Shown here in pieces: positions 32,062-40,299 of a DNA stretch of 40,504 bases. The position numbers and the translations under genes are program-made. The stretch is taken from NCBI GenBank assembly GCA_945920185.1, contig CAMEJP010000017.1:1-40504 (forward strand), in the 5' to 3' direction. Position 1 is the first letter of the stretch. Each line of letters begins with the position of its first letter. The notes beneath the pieces are model-generated. The model was not told the DNA's origin. It did not search any database and saw only the letters and a list, made by a program, of their open reading frames with translations. This DNA comes from an uncultured Eubacterium sp. (GTDB lineage: Bacteria > Bacillota > Clostridia > Lachnospirales > Lachnospiraceae).

Positions 32062-33372
32062 ATGAAATCATCAGGAATTGGCGGACAGGCAGTTATCGAA
32101 GGTATTATGATGAAAAATAAAGACAGATATTCCATAGCTGTCAGAAAGCCTGATAAAGATATCGAAGTTATCGTCAGGGATTATAAGGCATCAACCAAGA
32201 AAAATGCGTTTTTCAGGTTGCCTGTTGTCCGTGGCGTTGTAAATTTTATAGATTCGCTTGTTGTAGGTATATCTACTCTCACATATTCCTCAAGTTTTTA
32301 TGAGGAAGAGGAAGGAGAACCTACAAAATTAGATAAGATGGCGAATAAGCTGTTTAAAGACAAGGTGGAATCAGTTATGACTGCCGTGACCATAGTAATT
32401 TCACTTGTCATAGCCGTTGCACTTTTTATGGTGCTTCCGTTTTTTGCTTCAAGATTATTGTCAAGGGTGATAAGTTCCACACTGTGGCTTAATGTTATAG
32501 AGGGAGTAATACGTATGGCAATATTCCTTATATATGTAGCACTCATATCTCAGATGGAAGATATTAAGAGAGTATTTATGTACCACGGTGCAGAACATAA
32601 GTCCATCAACTGCATTGAGAATGGTATGGAGCTTAATGTGGAAAATGTCAGAAAATCCTCAAGGTTTCATAAGAGGTGCGGAACAAGCTTTTTGCTGTTC
32701 ATTATGCTTATAAGCATCATTTTGTTTATATTTATAAGGTTTGATAACAGACTGCTTCAGCTTGTCGCAAGACTTCTTCTGGTGCCTGTGATTGCCGGAA
32801 TTTCTTATGAATTTCTGCGACTTGCCGGAAATCATGATAATGCTTTTATAAATGCGTTAAGTAAGCCGGGGCTCTGGCTTCAAAGACTGACCACAAAAGA
32901 GCCTGACGACGATATGATAGAGGTGGCAATAGCCGCTGTCGAGAAAGTATTTGACTGGAAAGAATATCTTAGCGACAACGAAGAAGAAATTAAACAGGAA
33001 GCAAGTGATGCTTTTGAGTTTATAGATATGGAACAGATAGAAAGCATTAACTCCATAGAAGACATCGGTGATTTGTTTGAAAATGAAGAGGATGTGGAGA
33101 AGGAACTGGCTGCAGGAAAAGAAATTTCGGAAGAAAGCGAGAAAAGCGAAGCTTTATCAGAAGAAAAAGAGAAAGAAGAGACCATTCCGAAAGAAAATGA
33201 AAAAGAAGCTATTACGGAAGAAATTTCGGAGAGAGAAGCTGAAAAAGAAGAAAGTCTGCCACAGGAAAATGCAATGGAAGAAGCTCCGGAAATAAAGGAG
33301 TTTGTCAGAAAAGATAAAGTATCACATCCTAAAAAGTCATATACCAAGAAAACCAGAAAAGGTAACAGATAA
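32062..33372 (+). CDS. DUF1385 family membrane protein (YqhQ-like) with long acidic C-terminal tail
   Basis: An integral membrane protein of 436 residues. The family core spans about residues 1-310: GIGGQAVIEGIMMKNKDRYSIAVRKPD at the N-terminus, four or so membrane helices, and the conserved YHGAEHKSINCIE with CGTSFLLF between them. DUF1385 proteins occur across Firmicutes, commonly beside prmC-prfA as here, and their function is not established. The last about 110 residues are unusual, a Glu/Lys/Ser-rich low-complexity tail (SEESEKSEALSEEKEKEE and similar) absent from shorter homologues. The stop overlaps the prmC start as TAATG. The start is set by CGGAATGAGAGG. Confidence 0.88.
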   Translation: MKSSGIGGQAVIEGIMMKNKDRYSIAVRKPDKDIEVIVRDYKASTKKNAFFRLPVVRGVVNFIDSLVVGISTLTYSSSFYEEEEGEPTKLDKMANKLFKDKVESVMTAVTIVISLVIAVALFMVLPFFASRLLSRVISSTLWLNVIEGVIRMAIFLIYVALISQMEDIKRVFMYHGAEHKSINCIENGMELNVENVRKSSRFHKRCGTSFLLFIMLISIILFIFIRFDNRLLQLVARLLLVPVIAGISYEFLRLAGNHDNAFINALSKPGLWLQRLTTKEPDDDMIEVAIAAVEKVFDWKEYLSDNEEEIKQEASDAFEFIDMEQIESINSIEDIGDLFENEEDVEKELAAGKEISEESEKSEALSEEKEKEETIPKENEKEAITEEISEREAEKEESLPQENAMEEAPEIKEFVRKDKVSHPKKSYTKKTRKGNR

Positions 33373-34208
33373 TGCCAACCTATAAAGAACTGTTGAATTG
33401 TCTTACGAATAAGTTTAAGGAAGCAGGAATACATGAATTTGAAAGCGATGCGTGGCTGCTTTTTGAGGAAGCATACTCACTCAGCCGTTCGGATTATATT
33501 ATCCGCATGAATGATACTGCTCCTGAAAATCCGGTGCTTGAAGGCTTTGCCAACAGGCGGCTTGAGGGCGTTCCGGTGCAGTATATTACAGGTAAAGCCT
33601 ATTTTATGGGATATACGTTTAATGTTGATGAAAATGTACTTATACCGAGATTTGACACGGAGATTATTGTGGACGCTGTTTACAGGCGATGCACGCAGAA
33701 TGCGGCAATCCTTGATATGTGTACGGGAAGCGGCTGCATTATTATAAGCCTTGCAAAGCTGCTTAATGACGGCGTATATGTGGGGGCAGATATAAGCGGG
33801 AAGGCGCTTACGGTAGCTTTTAAAAACGCCGAAGCACTTAAAGCCCGCAATACAACATTTGTTCAAAGTGATATGTTTGAAAATGTGACAGGCAAATATG
33901 ATGTTATAGTTTCTAATCCGCCTTATATAAGGACGGAGGTTATCGATACTCTTGACAGGGAGGTAAAAGGCTTTGAACCGCACCTTGCACTTGACGGAGG
34001 AGCAGACGGACTTGACTTTTACAGAATACTTTCTGATAATGCCAAAAATTTTCTTAATGAAAAAGGCATACTTGCCGTAGAGATAGGTTTTGACCAGGGA
34101 AAAAGTGTTTCAGAGCTTTTTAACGAAACAGGATTTGAAAATGTTGAGATTATAAAGGATTTGGCAGGTCTTGACAGAGTTGTCATAGGAAATATCGGAG
34201 GAAAATGA
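33372..34208 (+). CDS. prmC: Peptide chain release factor N5-glutamine methyltransferase
   Basis: An AdoMet-dependent enzyme of 278 residues that methylates the Gln of the GGQ motif in release factors. An N-terminal helical domain (about 1-80) is followed by the methyltransferase fold with motif [18 protein letters not shown], acidic [10 protein letters not shown], and the catalytic NPPY ([10 protein letters not shown]). The downstream gene encodes its substrate RF1, the usual arrangement. Translation is coupled to DUF1385 through the TAATG overlap, and the prfA start is one base after its stop. Confidence 0.95.
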   Translation: MPTYKELLNCLTNKFKEAGIHEFESDAWLLFEEAYSLSRSDYIIRMNDTAPENPVLEGFANRRLEGVPVQYITGKAYFMGYTFNVDENVLIPRFDTEIIVDAVYRRCTQNAAILDMCTGSGCIIISLAKLLNDGVYVGADISGKALTVAFKNAEALKARNTTFVQSDMFENVTGKYDVIVSNPPYIRTEVIDTLDREVKGFEPHLALDGGADGLDFYRILSDNAKNFLNEKGILAVEIGFDQGKSVSELFNETGFENVEIIKDLAGLDRVVIGNIGGK

Positions 34209-34209
34209 A

Positions 34210-35283
34210 ATGTTAAACAAACTTGATGACGTACTTATAAGATATGAGGACATTCAGGCAGAACTTAGCAGCCCTGACGTGGTAAATGACCAAAATCGTT
34301 TCAGGAAACTTATGAAGGAGCAAAATGACCTTGCACCGTTAGTTGAGGCGTACAAGGAGTACAAAAGCTGTAATCAGACTGTTGAGGATAGTCTTTTGAT
34401 GCTTGAGGAGGAAAGCGATGAGGAATTAAGGGAGCTTGCCAAAGAGGAACTTAACACGGCAAAGGCACGTATTGAGGAACTTGAAAAGCAGCTTAAGATA
34501 CTGCTTCTTCCAAAGGATCCTAATGATGACAAGGATATAGTCGTGGAGATAAGAGCAGGAGCGGGCGGAGACGAGGCTGCACTGTTTGCGGCAGAGCTTT
34601 TTAGAATGTATACGCATTATGTAGAGTCAAAGCATTGGAAGATAGAGGTGGTCAATGCTGATGAAACAGGCATAGGCGGTATGAAAGAAATAGAATTTAT
34701 GGTAAAGGGACAGGGTGCATACTCAGTTATGAAGTATGAAAGCGGCGTCCATCGTGTACAGCGTGTCCCTGAAACAGAGTCAGGCGGACGTATCCATACC
34801 TCAACGGCTTCCGTTGCGGTTATGCCTGAGGCGGAGGAAGTTGACATCCACATTGACGAAAAGGATATCCGTATAGACGTTATGCGTGCGTCAGGAAACG
34901 GCGGACAGTGTGTAAATACTACCGATTCAGCAGTTCGTCTTACACACTACCCGACAGGTATTGTCATTTACAGCCAGACAGAGAAATCACAGATACAGAA
35001 TAAGGATAAGGCTTTTGCACTTCTTCGTGCAAAGCTCTATGATATGGAGTGCCAGAAGGCACATGATGCCGAGGCTGACGCAAGAAGAAGCCAGATAGGT
35101 ACAGGAGACCGTTCGGAAAAAATACGTACCTACAATTTCCCGCAGGGACGTGTAACCGACCACAGGATAGGTTTAACACTGTACAAACTTGATAAGATAA
35201 TGGACGGAGATATTCAGGAAATCATAGATGCCTGCATTGTTGCCGACCAGAACGCAAAACTTGCAAAGATGAATGAGGAATAA
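34210..35283 (+). CDS. prfA: Peptide chain release factor 1
   Basis: A release factor of 357 residues that recognises UAA and UAG. The anticodon-like tripeptide is Pro-Glu-Thr in [18 protein letters not shown], as in Bacillus RF1. The catalytic GGQ lies in [21 protein letters not shown], with Cys after GGQ where E. coli has His. Length and domain order are normal, with an N-terminal helical hairpin, the codon-recognition domain and the GGQ domain. It directly follows prmC, whose product methylates the GGQ Gln. Confidence 0.97.
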   Translation: MLNKLDDVLIRYEDIQAELSSPDVVNDQNRFRKLMKEQNDLAPLVEAYKEYKSCNQTVEDSLLMLEEESDEELRELAKEELNTAKARIEELEKQLKILLLPKDPNDDKDIVVEIRAGAGGDEAALFAAELFRMYTHYVESKHWKIEVVNADETGIGGMKEIEFMVKGQGAYSVMKYESGVHRVQRVPETESGGRIHTSTASVAVMPEAEEVDIHIDEKDIRIDVMRASGNGGQCVNTTDSAVRLTHYPTGIVIYSQTEKSQIQNKDKAFALLRAKLYDMECQKAHDAEADARRSQIGTGDRSEKIRTYNFPQGRVTDHRIGLTLYKLDKIMDGDIQEIIDACIVADQNAKLAKMNEE

Positions 35284-35289
35284 TCATAT

Positions 35290-35922
35290 ATGAAACTCAT
35301 ATATAAAGGAAAATTTGACGGAAATCAGGACTCGCTTCCATGTAGAGAACACAAGCAGGGAGCGGTTGCATTTAAAGAGGCGAAGACTCCGGCTGCACTT
35401 GCCGTAATAGCAAATATTATGTATATTGTCATTATGGTTGTTCTGGCTGTAGGATTTGTTATGAGAATAAATGCATACAACGGAGAATCGCTTTTTTCCT
35501 ATAAAGCATTAAGATACATTAATCTCTGGGGAATTATGATGTCATTTGTGACACTTTTTCCTCATGAGTTTCTGCATGCCATATGCTTTAAAGAAGAGGT
35601 ATATTTATATACAAACTGGTCTCAGGGTATGCTGTTTGTGGTAGGAACTGAGGATATGAGCAAACTGAGATTTGTCGTAATGTCTATGTGTCCGAACATG
35701 GTGTTTGGAATTATACCGTACATAGCATTTCTTATAAACCCGCAGCTTACATTTTTCGGTACTATGGGATTGTTCGCCGTCGGAATGGGTGCAGGTGACT
35801 ACTACAATGTATTCAACGCCCTTACCCAGATGCCAAAAGGTGCGAGAACATACTTGTACAAATTTAATTCCTTTTGGTATATGCCTGAAGAAAAATGTGC
35901 TTTGCAAAATGACGTGAAATAG
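35290..35922 (+). CDS. DUF3267 family putative membrane zinc metalloprotease
   Basis: A membrane protein of 210 residues with about four helices. The second hydrophobic helix carries LFPHEFLHAICF, an HExxH zinc site inside the membrane as in site-2 proteases. A later GAGDYYNVFNALTQMP supplies a conserved Asp that could be the third ligand. The DUF3267 family is described as putative zincin peptidases; no substrate is known. It starts 6 bp after the prfA stop, has no strong SD of its own and ends just before a strong terminator, so it is the last gene of the DUF1385-prmC-prfA operon. Confidence 0.87.
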   Translation: MKLIYKGKFDGNQDSLPCREHKQGAVAFKEAKTPAALAVIANIMYIVIMVVLAVGFVMRINAYNGESLFSYKALRYINLWGIMMSFVTLFPHEFLHAICFKEEVYLYTNWSQGMLFVVGTEDMSKLRFVVMSMCPNMVFGIIPYIAFLINPQLTFFGTMGLFAVGMGAGDYYNVFNALTQMPKGARTYLYKFNSFWYMPEEKCALQNDVK

Positions 35923-35950
35923 AATATGAACTAAAATGAATATTATAAGT

Positions 35951-35987
35951 AAATGGGAGCAACAGCTTAAATGCTTTGCTCCCATTT
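35951..35987. terminator. Bidirectional terminator after the prfA operon
   Basis: AAATGGGAGCAA (35951-35962) pairs perfectly with TTGCTCCCATTT (35976-35987), between two convergent genes. U tracts on either side are short. Confidence 0.75.
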
Positions 35988-35994
35988 GTGATTT

Positions 35995-37140
35995 CTAATA
36001 TGTAGTTACCGTGTATGAAATGCAGTTTATTGCTTTGCCTGATTTGAAGCTGATATATATTGATAATTCTCCGTTAGGACTAAGTTTTCCTACATCTGTC
36101 GATGTGATGACAACCGTATTTCCGCTTATGCTGGCAGTATATCCATATCCGGAAGCTGCGTCTAACTTAGCTCCGGCAGGAACCTTAGCTTCAATTCGCC
36201 AGCCGTTTACCGTCGAGGATGTTGTGTTTTTGATTTTAACGTTCCATCCGCTGTAATACTCGTTTACGTTGCTGTCGTCAACCGTTACGTTAAGCTTTGA
36301 AGCAGGCGAGGTTGCAGAAGTAGCTTTAGTGGTGGTTGGTGCTTTGGTGGTAGTTGGTGCTTTGGTGGTAGCTGGTGCTTTAGTGGTAGTCGTCACCTTA
36401 GTAGTGGTAGTCTGTGCCTTCGTAGTGGCTGGCGCCTTAGTGGTAGTCTGTGCCTTCGTAGTGGCTGGCGCCTTAGTGGTAGTCTGTGCTTTCGTAGTGG
36501 CTTGAGTTTCACCTGTATCTCCGACATTTTCTTTGGCTGCTTCGGTAGGATTTTCGCTGCCGTTATCTTTTTCCGTGCTTTCTGTGCTTACCGGCTCTGT
36601 CTTATTGCCTCCGACGGCTTCACTTTGTGAGTTTGCACCGGATTCATTTGCATTTTCACTGTCAGAAGGAACTTCATCGTGTGATACGGCAAATGTCGTG
36701 TTGTTTTGTGCCATATTTACCGTGGCTCTGACTGTCGGCTCATCAGTCCTTTTGCCGGAAGATGCCAGCTTCCATATGATTGGAATAAATATAAGCAAGG
36801 CTATAATAATAAAGAGCCAAGGCTTTTTATTTTTGGGCTGTTCAATATATCGGTTAGAATCATCACTGTCATCAATTCTTACAGGCTCAGACGGAGGGTT
36901 CTGCTTTACGCGTTGTAAAACTTCTTCCCTTATGTGGTCCGGTATTGCCGATACCATTCCTTCAACAGGAAGACCTTCAAGTTCCAAATCCGTCGGTTCA
37001 TCAATCGCTTTGGCATTTTCGGATTCTTTCATATTTTCGATAATGTCCGTACACTGTTTGAGCTCAGGCTTATTACCGGCGTTTGTGGCATTAGCAGGCT
37101 TGCTGTTAGCCTTTGATTTTGAATGTTTTTTCTTTGCCAT
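35995..37140 (-). CDS. Membrane-anchored surface protein with Thr-rich repeats and CBM2-like domain
   Basis: A 381-residue type II membrane protein. Residues 1-95 are cytosolic and charged. About 97-117 form one membrane helix (WLFIIIALLIFIPIIWKLA). About 130-280 are an extracellular Ser/Thr/Asn/Glu linker ending in tandem ATTKAQTTTKAP units. The last about 100 residues (YYSGWNVKIKNTTSSTVNGW, then YTASISGNTVVIT, then GKLSPNGELSIYISF) have the layout of a family 2 carbohydrate-binding or related Ig-like domain. A cellulose- or glycan-binding adhesin is plausible, but no catalytic domain is present. The start at 37140 fits the SD TTGAGG 9 bp upstream. The long cytosolic N-terminus is unusual for a surface binder. 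Confidence 0.75.
   Translation of the reverse strand: MAKKKHSKSKANSKPANATNAGNKPELKQCTDIIENMKESENAKAIDEPTDLELEGLPVEGMVSAIPDHIREEVLQRVKQNPPSEPVRIDDSDDSNRYIEQPKNKKPWLFIIIALLIFIPIIWKLASSGKRTDEPTVRATVNMAQNNTTFAVSHDEVPSDSENANESGANSQSEAVGGNKTEPVSTESTEKDNGSENPTEAAKENVGDTGETQATTKAQTTTKAPATTKAQTTTKAPATTKAQTTTTKVTTTTKAPATTKAPTTTKAPTTTKATSATSPASKLNVTVDDSNVNEYYSGWNVKIKNTTSSTVNGWRIEAKVPAGAKLDAASGYGYTASISGNTVVITSTDVGKLSPNGELSIYISFKSGKAINCISYTVTTY
36410..36502 (-). repeat. 36-bp coding tandem repeats
   Basis: Two perfect 36-bp units (36410-36445, 36446-36481) and a partial third (36482-36502) encode the 12-residue unit KAPATTKAQTTT. Degenerate relatives continue to about 36320. Near-identity at the DNA level implies recent expansion, and the repeat number may vary between strains. 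Confidence 0.85.
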
Positions 37141-37241
37141 TACAACATACCTCAATTTCTTAACTTATTTTCTTGATATATAAAATTATACTATATTTGA
37201 TAAAATAATACAAGGGCTGTTGGCGATGTATACAAATTCTG

Positions 37242-37270
37242 TTGACTAACCTGAATATGTGTCTTATAAT
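37242..37270 (+). promoter_or_regulatory. Promoter of trpF
   Basis: TTGACT (37242-37247), a 17-bp spacer and perfect TATAAT (37265-37270). The transcript would carry a leader of about 200 nt that contains the hairpin element. This fills the 340-bp gap between the surface protein and trpF. Confidence 0.75.
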
Positions 37271-37344
37271 TTATTCATAAATTAAAAATACGGCAGACAA
37301 TCCGATATTGCGGACTCCCGGGAAATTGAAACGGAGAAAAGCGT

Positions 37345-37473
37345 GAAAGATTTGCCCATAAGGGAAATCTTTCAATCACAGAGTTTGTGACGAAGCGTCA
37401 CAAACATCGGGCATCGCAGCCGCAAATCTGAAATTTGCGGCGCGACCTTACGCTAACGCTTCGGAATGTGAGG
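37345..37473 (+). repeat. Full-length SD-abutting hairpin/pseudoknot element upstream of trpF
   Basis: There are three tandem stems: 37345-37353 with 37365-37373 (9 bp, extendable), 37384-37392 with 37396-37404 (9 bp), and 37419-37427 with 37433-37441 (9 bp). If the second stem is read as 6 bp with a 9-nt loop, loop bases CGAAGCGT (37391-37398) are fully complementary to ACGCTTCG (37456-37463), which directly precedes the SD GGAATGTGAGG. Relative to the copy at 31985 the third stem is an inserted module. Confidence 0.85.
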
Positions 37474-37479
37474 AAAAAT

Positions 37480-38091
37480 ATGAATGTTAAGATAAAGATA
37501 TGTGGCATTACCTCCGGGCAGGAAGCGGCTTATCTTAATGAAAATTCAGTGGATTTTGCAGGAATGGTATTGTTCTTTCCAAAGAGCAGAAGAAATATAG
37601 ATATACCAAAAGCAAAAAATATAATGAGTGCTTTAAACTCTTCCATAAAAAAGGTGGCTGTGGTAGTCTCTCCTACTCTGCATCAGGTGGAGGAAATATA
37701 TGCAGCCGGGTTTGATTATGTTCAGATTCACGGTGATATCCCGCAGGGAATACAGGACGTGGGAATACCTGTGCTTAAGGCATTCAATGTGAGCGATATG
37801 GAACAATATGAGCAGTATCGCGACTGTTCATACATAGCAGGATATGTTCTTGACGCACAGACTCCCGGAAGCGGTCAGACCTTTGACTGGAGTCTTTTGG
37901 ACAATCTTCCCAGAGATGGAAAGCTTTTGCTGCTTGCAGGAGGATTGACACCTGAAAATGTGGAAGAAGCCGTAAGATATGTACATCCCGATGGCGTAGA
38001 TGTATCCTCGGGAGTTGAAAACGACAACAAAGCGGGCAAGAGTGAAGAAAAGATAAAGCGTTTTATTGAGAATGCCAGAAAAGGAAAATGA
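37480..38091 (+). CDS. trpF: Phosphoribosylanthranilate isomerase
   Basis: A TIM-barrel enzyme of 203 residues that isomerises phosphoribosylanthranilate in tryptophan synthesis. Signatures are KIKICGIT with the catalytic Cys near the N-terminus, VQIHGD with the catalytic-region His/Asp, TPGSGQTFDW for phosphate binding, LAGGLTPENV and GVDVSSGVE. Length is normal. It stands alone, away from other trp genes, with its own promoter and an unusually structured leader. The start at 37480 is chosen from the SD GGAATGTGAGG 7 bp upstream; an upstream in-frame start would lie inside the repeat. Confidence 0.95.
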   Translation: MNVKIKICGITSGQEAAYLNENSVDFAGMVLFFPKSRRNIDIPKAKNIMSALNSSIKKVAVVVSPTLHQVEEIYAAGFDYVQIHGDIPQGIQDVGIPVLKAFNVSDMEQYEQYRDCSYIAGYVLDAQTPGSGQTFDWSLLDNLPRDGKLLLLAGGLTPENVEEAVRYVHPDGVDVSSGVENDNKAGKSEEKIKRFIENARKGK

Positions 38092-38096
38092 TAATT

Positions 38097-38570
38097 ATGG
38101 AAGAAAAAACCAATGTGTGCCGTGTGCTTGACAAGGCAAAAGCAGATTACAAATTTCACAGTTTCTTTGCGGGAACTGCCGTGAGCGGAACAGAAGTGGC
38201 AGAAATCTTAGGCGAGAGCGTGGAAAATGTGTTCAAAACTCTCGTGACCGTTGGAAAAAGCGGCAACCATTATGTATTTATGGTGCCTGTGGCAGAAGAA
38301 CTCGACCTTAAGAAGGCTGCTAAGGCAGTAGGAGAAAAGAGTATAGAAATGATTAAATCGAAGGAACTCTTACCGCTTACGGGATATGTGCATGGCGGCT
38401 GTTCCCCGATAGGCATGAAAAAGAGATTTCGGACGGTAGCTCATGTAAGTGCTGCAAAAAGGGAGCATATACTTTTTTCAGCGGGAAAGATTGGATGCCA
38501 GATAGAAACTACGTTTGCAACTTTGACAAAGATAATTCCTGTTGAACTGTATGATATAGTGGCTGAGTAA
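38097..38570 (+). CDS. ybaK: YbaK/EbsC-type Cys-tRNA(Pro) deacylase
   Basis: A trans-editing enzyme of 157 residues that hydrolyses Cys-tRNA(Pro) or related mischarged tRNA. Family features include CRVLDKAKADYKFHSF at the N-terminus, FKTLVTVGKSGNHYVFMVPV with the conserved Lys, and GYVHGGCSPIGMKKRF, the substrate-loop region. An ATG at 38088 overlaps the trpF stop as ATGA, but AAAAGG is too close to it, so 38097 is preferred. The link to trpF is likely just cotranscription. Confidence 0.9.
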   Translation: MEEKTNVCRVLDKAKADYKFHSFFAGTAVSGTEVAEILGESVENVFKTLVTVGKSGNHYVFMVPVAEELDLKKAAKAVGEKSIEMIKSKELLPLTGYVHGGCSPIGMKKRFRTVAHVSAAKREHILFSAGKIGCQIETTFATLTKIIPVELYDIVAE

Positions 38571-38626
38571 CAGAGAAAAACATATGCAGTCCTGATACCG
38601 ACGGGGTTTGGCGATTACAGACAGGA

Positions 38627-39967
38627 TTAGCAAAGCTTCTGATTTCCCCTCAATATTTTAATGAGGAGCGGAAGCTCAAATGCCATCATGGCGAACCAGC
38701 CAAGCATATTTGCATAGGCAAGGCTTGAAAATCCGAATCCGGCTATTCCTATGAATAAAAATGCAAAGGCGGCTCGAAAGCCCATATTTGTTATAGTGCT
38801 GATAAGAGTTACTTTAAGGTCTCCGATTCCTCTGAAAAATCCCTGAACGCCGTTCGTTATTCCCGGAAGAAAATACATGACGGAGATAGGGATAAGATAT
38901 GATACGCCAAGATTGATGACATTTGTGCTGTCAGCCTTTACAAATATTTTCATTATAGTGTCTGCACCGAAAAATGTGATGATAAACACTGCCATTGAGT
39001 AACACATTTCCATCATCATACCGCATTTAAAGCCTGAACGCATACGCTCGGGCTTTTTTGCACCCTTGTTCTGGGCTATGAATGTAGTCATGGCATGTGC
39101 GATATTTTGCTGGACTGTCATTGCAAAGTCATCTATTCGGTTTATTACGGTAAATGCAGCCATATAGTCAACGCCTTTGGTGTTTACCACACACTGAACC
39201 AGAATTTTGCCAAGCTGTACGCACATGAGCTGAGTGGCACTTGTTATACTGTATTTTACCGTTTTGGCGAGAAGACTTTTTTCAAATATGCGCCATTTTT
39301 TGCCAAGGCACAACAGAGGAACTCTTTTTTTAACATATATGCCGCAGAAAATACAACATAATGCTTCGCTTATAACAGTGGAAGCGGCGCAACCTCTCAC
39401 GCCAAGCCCTAAAACCACTACAAAAAATATATCTCCCAAAATGTTAAGAACTGAGCTTATGATAAGAAAGTACAGAGGGGTTTTGCTGTCTCCCAGCGCA
39501 CGCAGCGTATTGGAAAAGAAGTTATATATAAATGTAAATATAAGACCGAGAAATATTACGCGAAGATAGCTCGCAGCTATTGAACTTATATCCTCCGGTA
39601 CCTGAATAAGCCATAAAATGGGAGTGGCAAGACATACGGCAAGTACTGACACTATGACTGAAAATATAAGGCCGCCTATGAGGGTAGTGCTTATCTGCTT
39701 TTCCAGTCTGTCATTTTTACCGGCACCATACATTTGACTCATTATAATTCCTGCACCCATACACATACCGCTTATAAAAAGAATTGCCAGATTCATAACA
39801 GGACCGGCAGTACCTACGGCAGCTAAGGCGTCATCGCCAAGATATTTTCCTACGACGATTGAGTCGGCTGCATTGTAAGTAAGCTGGAACAGATTTCCCA
39901 AAACCAGTGGAATTGTAAATTTGATAAGTGAGGGTGTGATGCTTCCCTCAGTCATATTTCCGGACAT
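38627..39967 (-). CDS. MATE family efflux transporter
   Basis: A 12-helix antiporter of 446 residues with two homologous halves. The N-terminal half begins ITPSLIKFTIPLVLGNLFQLTYNAADSIVVGKYLG, the hallmark of bacterial MATE proteins, and FFRGIGDLKVTLIST appears in the second half. MATE pumps extrude cationic drugs or metabolites using Na+ or H+ gradients, and the substrate is unknown. The SD CGAGG lies 5 bp upstream of the ATG at 39967. On the same strand immediately upstream is a short remnant resembling the C-terminal end of another MATE protein. Confidence 0.93.
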   Translation of the reverse strand: MSGNMTEGSITPSLIKFTIPLVLGNLFQLTYNAADSIVVGKYLGDDALAAVGTAGPVMNLAILFISGMCMGAGIIMSQMYGAGKNDRLEKQISTTLIGGLIFSVIVSVLAVCLATPILWLIQVPEDISSIAASYLRVIFLGLIFTFIYNFFSNTLRALGDSKTPLYFLIISSVLNILGDIFFVVVLGLGVRGCAASTVISEALCCIFCGIYVKKRVPLLCLGKKWRIFEKSLLAKTVKYSITSATQLMCVQLGKILVQCVVNTKGVDYMAAFTVINRIDDFAMTVQQNIAHAMTTFIAQNKGAKKPERMRSGFKCGMMMEMCYSMAVFIITFFGADTIMKIFVKADSTNVINLGVSYLIPISVMYFLPGITNGVQGFFRGIGDLKVTLISTITNMGFRAAFAFLFIGIAGFGFSSLAYANMLGWFAMMAFELPLLIKILRGNQKLC

Positions 39968-40011
39968 AGTAACCTCGTTTTAAAGACATAATTTTGTAAA
40001 GACGCACGGCT

Positions 40012-40110
40012 TTAAAAACGTAACTGCTTTACCGTTCTTTGCATCACTAATGCTATCACAAGTGCTGCTGCCTCTGCAATAGGAAATGCCATAAATATTA
40101 TAAAGCTCAT
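40012..40110 (-). pseudogene. Possible C-terminal remnant of a second MATE-like transporter
   Basis: On the minus strand, a frame ending at 40012 encodes FIIFMAFPIAEAAALVIALVMQ followed by a basic end. That is similar in layout to the last membrane helix of MATE proteins (Pro-Ile-Ala-Glu, hydrophobic run, basic tail). Upstream the sequence becomes AT-rich promoter DNA of the Fic locus, so any such gene is truncated. The resemblance is by eye only and the segment is short. Confidence 0.3.
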
Positions 40111-40121
40111 TTTTTGTCTGA

Positions 40122-40150
40122 TTGATTTTAAACTCAAAATATGATATACT
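40122..40150 (+). promoter_or_regulatory. Promoter of the Fic locus, followed by a palindrome
   Basis: TTGATT (40122-40127), a 17-bp spacer and TATACT (40145-40150). The palindrome AATTATATAATT (40153-40164) overlaps the expected transcription start and may be an operator. Confidence 0.6.
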
Positions 40151-40192
40151 AAAATTATATAATTATAATTATCCGAAAGGGAGGATAATTTA

Positions 40193-40299
40193 ATGGATTC
40201 CAACGGTCGTAGCTTCTATTACGAAGGTTATATAACTTTCAAGACGGAGAAATTGCAAAAATATTTTCCAATTTAGTATTAAGAAAACGAGGTGCAGAT
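40193..40299 (+). pseudogene. Frameshifted leader ORF of the Fic gene
   Basis: A strong SD (AGGGAGG, 40177-40183) and the ATG at 40193 open a 27-codon frame (MDSNGRSFYYEGY onward) ending at TAG 40274-40276. Removing one TA unit from TATATA (40229-40234) would join its first 13 codons to NFQDGEIAKIFSNLVLRKRG. That frame continues without a stop into the Fic coding sequence at 40300. The second frame reads more like protein than the annotated tail of the first, which supports a 2-bp insertion. A separate small antitoxin-like gene overlapping the Fic gene is the alternative. Confidence 0.5.

Noticed and set aside
32880-33434. 184-codon minus-strand ORF, Ser-rich
   Set aside because: It is antisense to the Glu-rich tail of the DUF1385 gene and the prmC start; its Ser/Phe composition is simply the complement of Glu/Lys codons, and it has no SD.
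34891-34935. Cys after GGQ in release factor 1 as an abnormal substitution
   Set aside because: This position varies in Firmicutes (Ser in Bacillus), and the GGQ itself and the codon-recognition tripeptide are intact.
36320-36505. CRISPR-like repeat array
   Set aside because: The repeats are directly abutting 36-bp units without spacers and lie in frame within a coding region as a Thr-rich linker.
37271-37479. T-box or tryptophan attenuator in the trpF leader
   Set aside because: No T-box core motif, no leader peptide with Trp codons and no terminator U tract were found; the stems belong to the dispersed repeat family.
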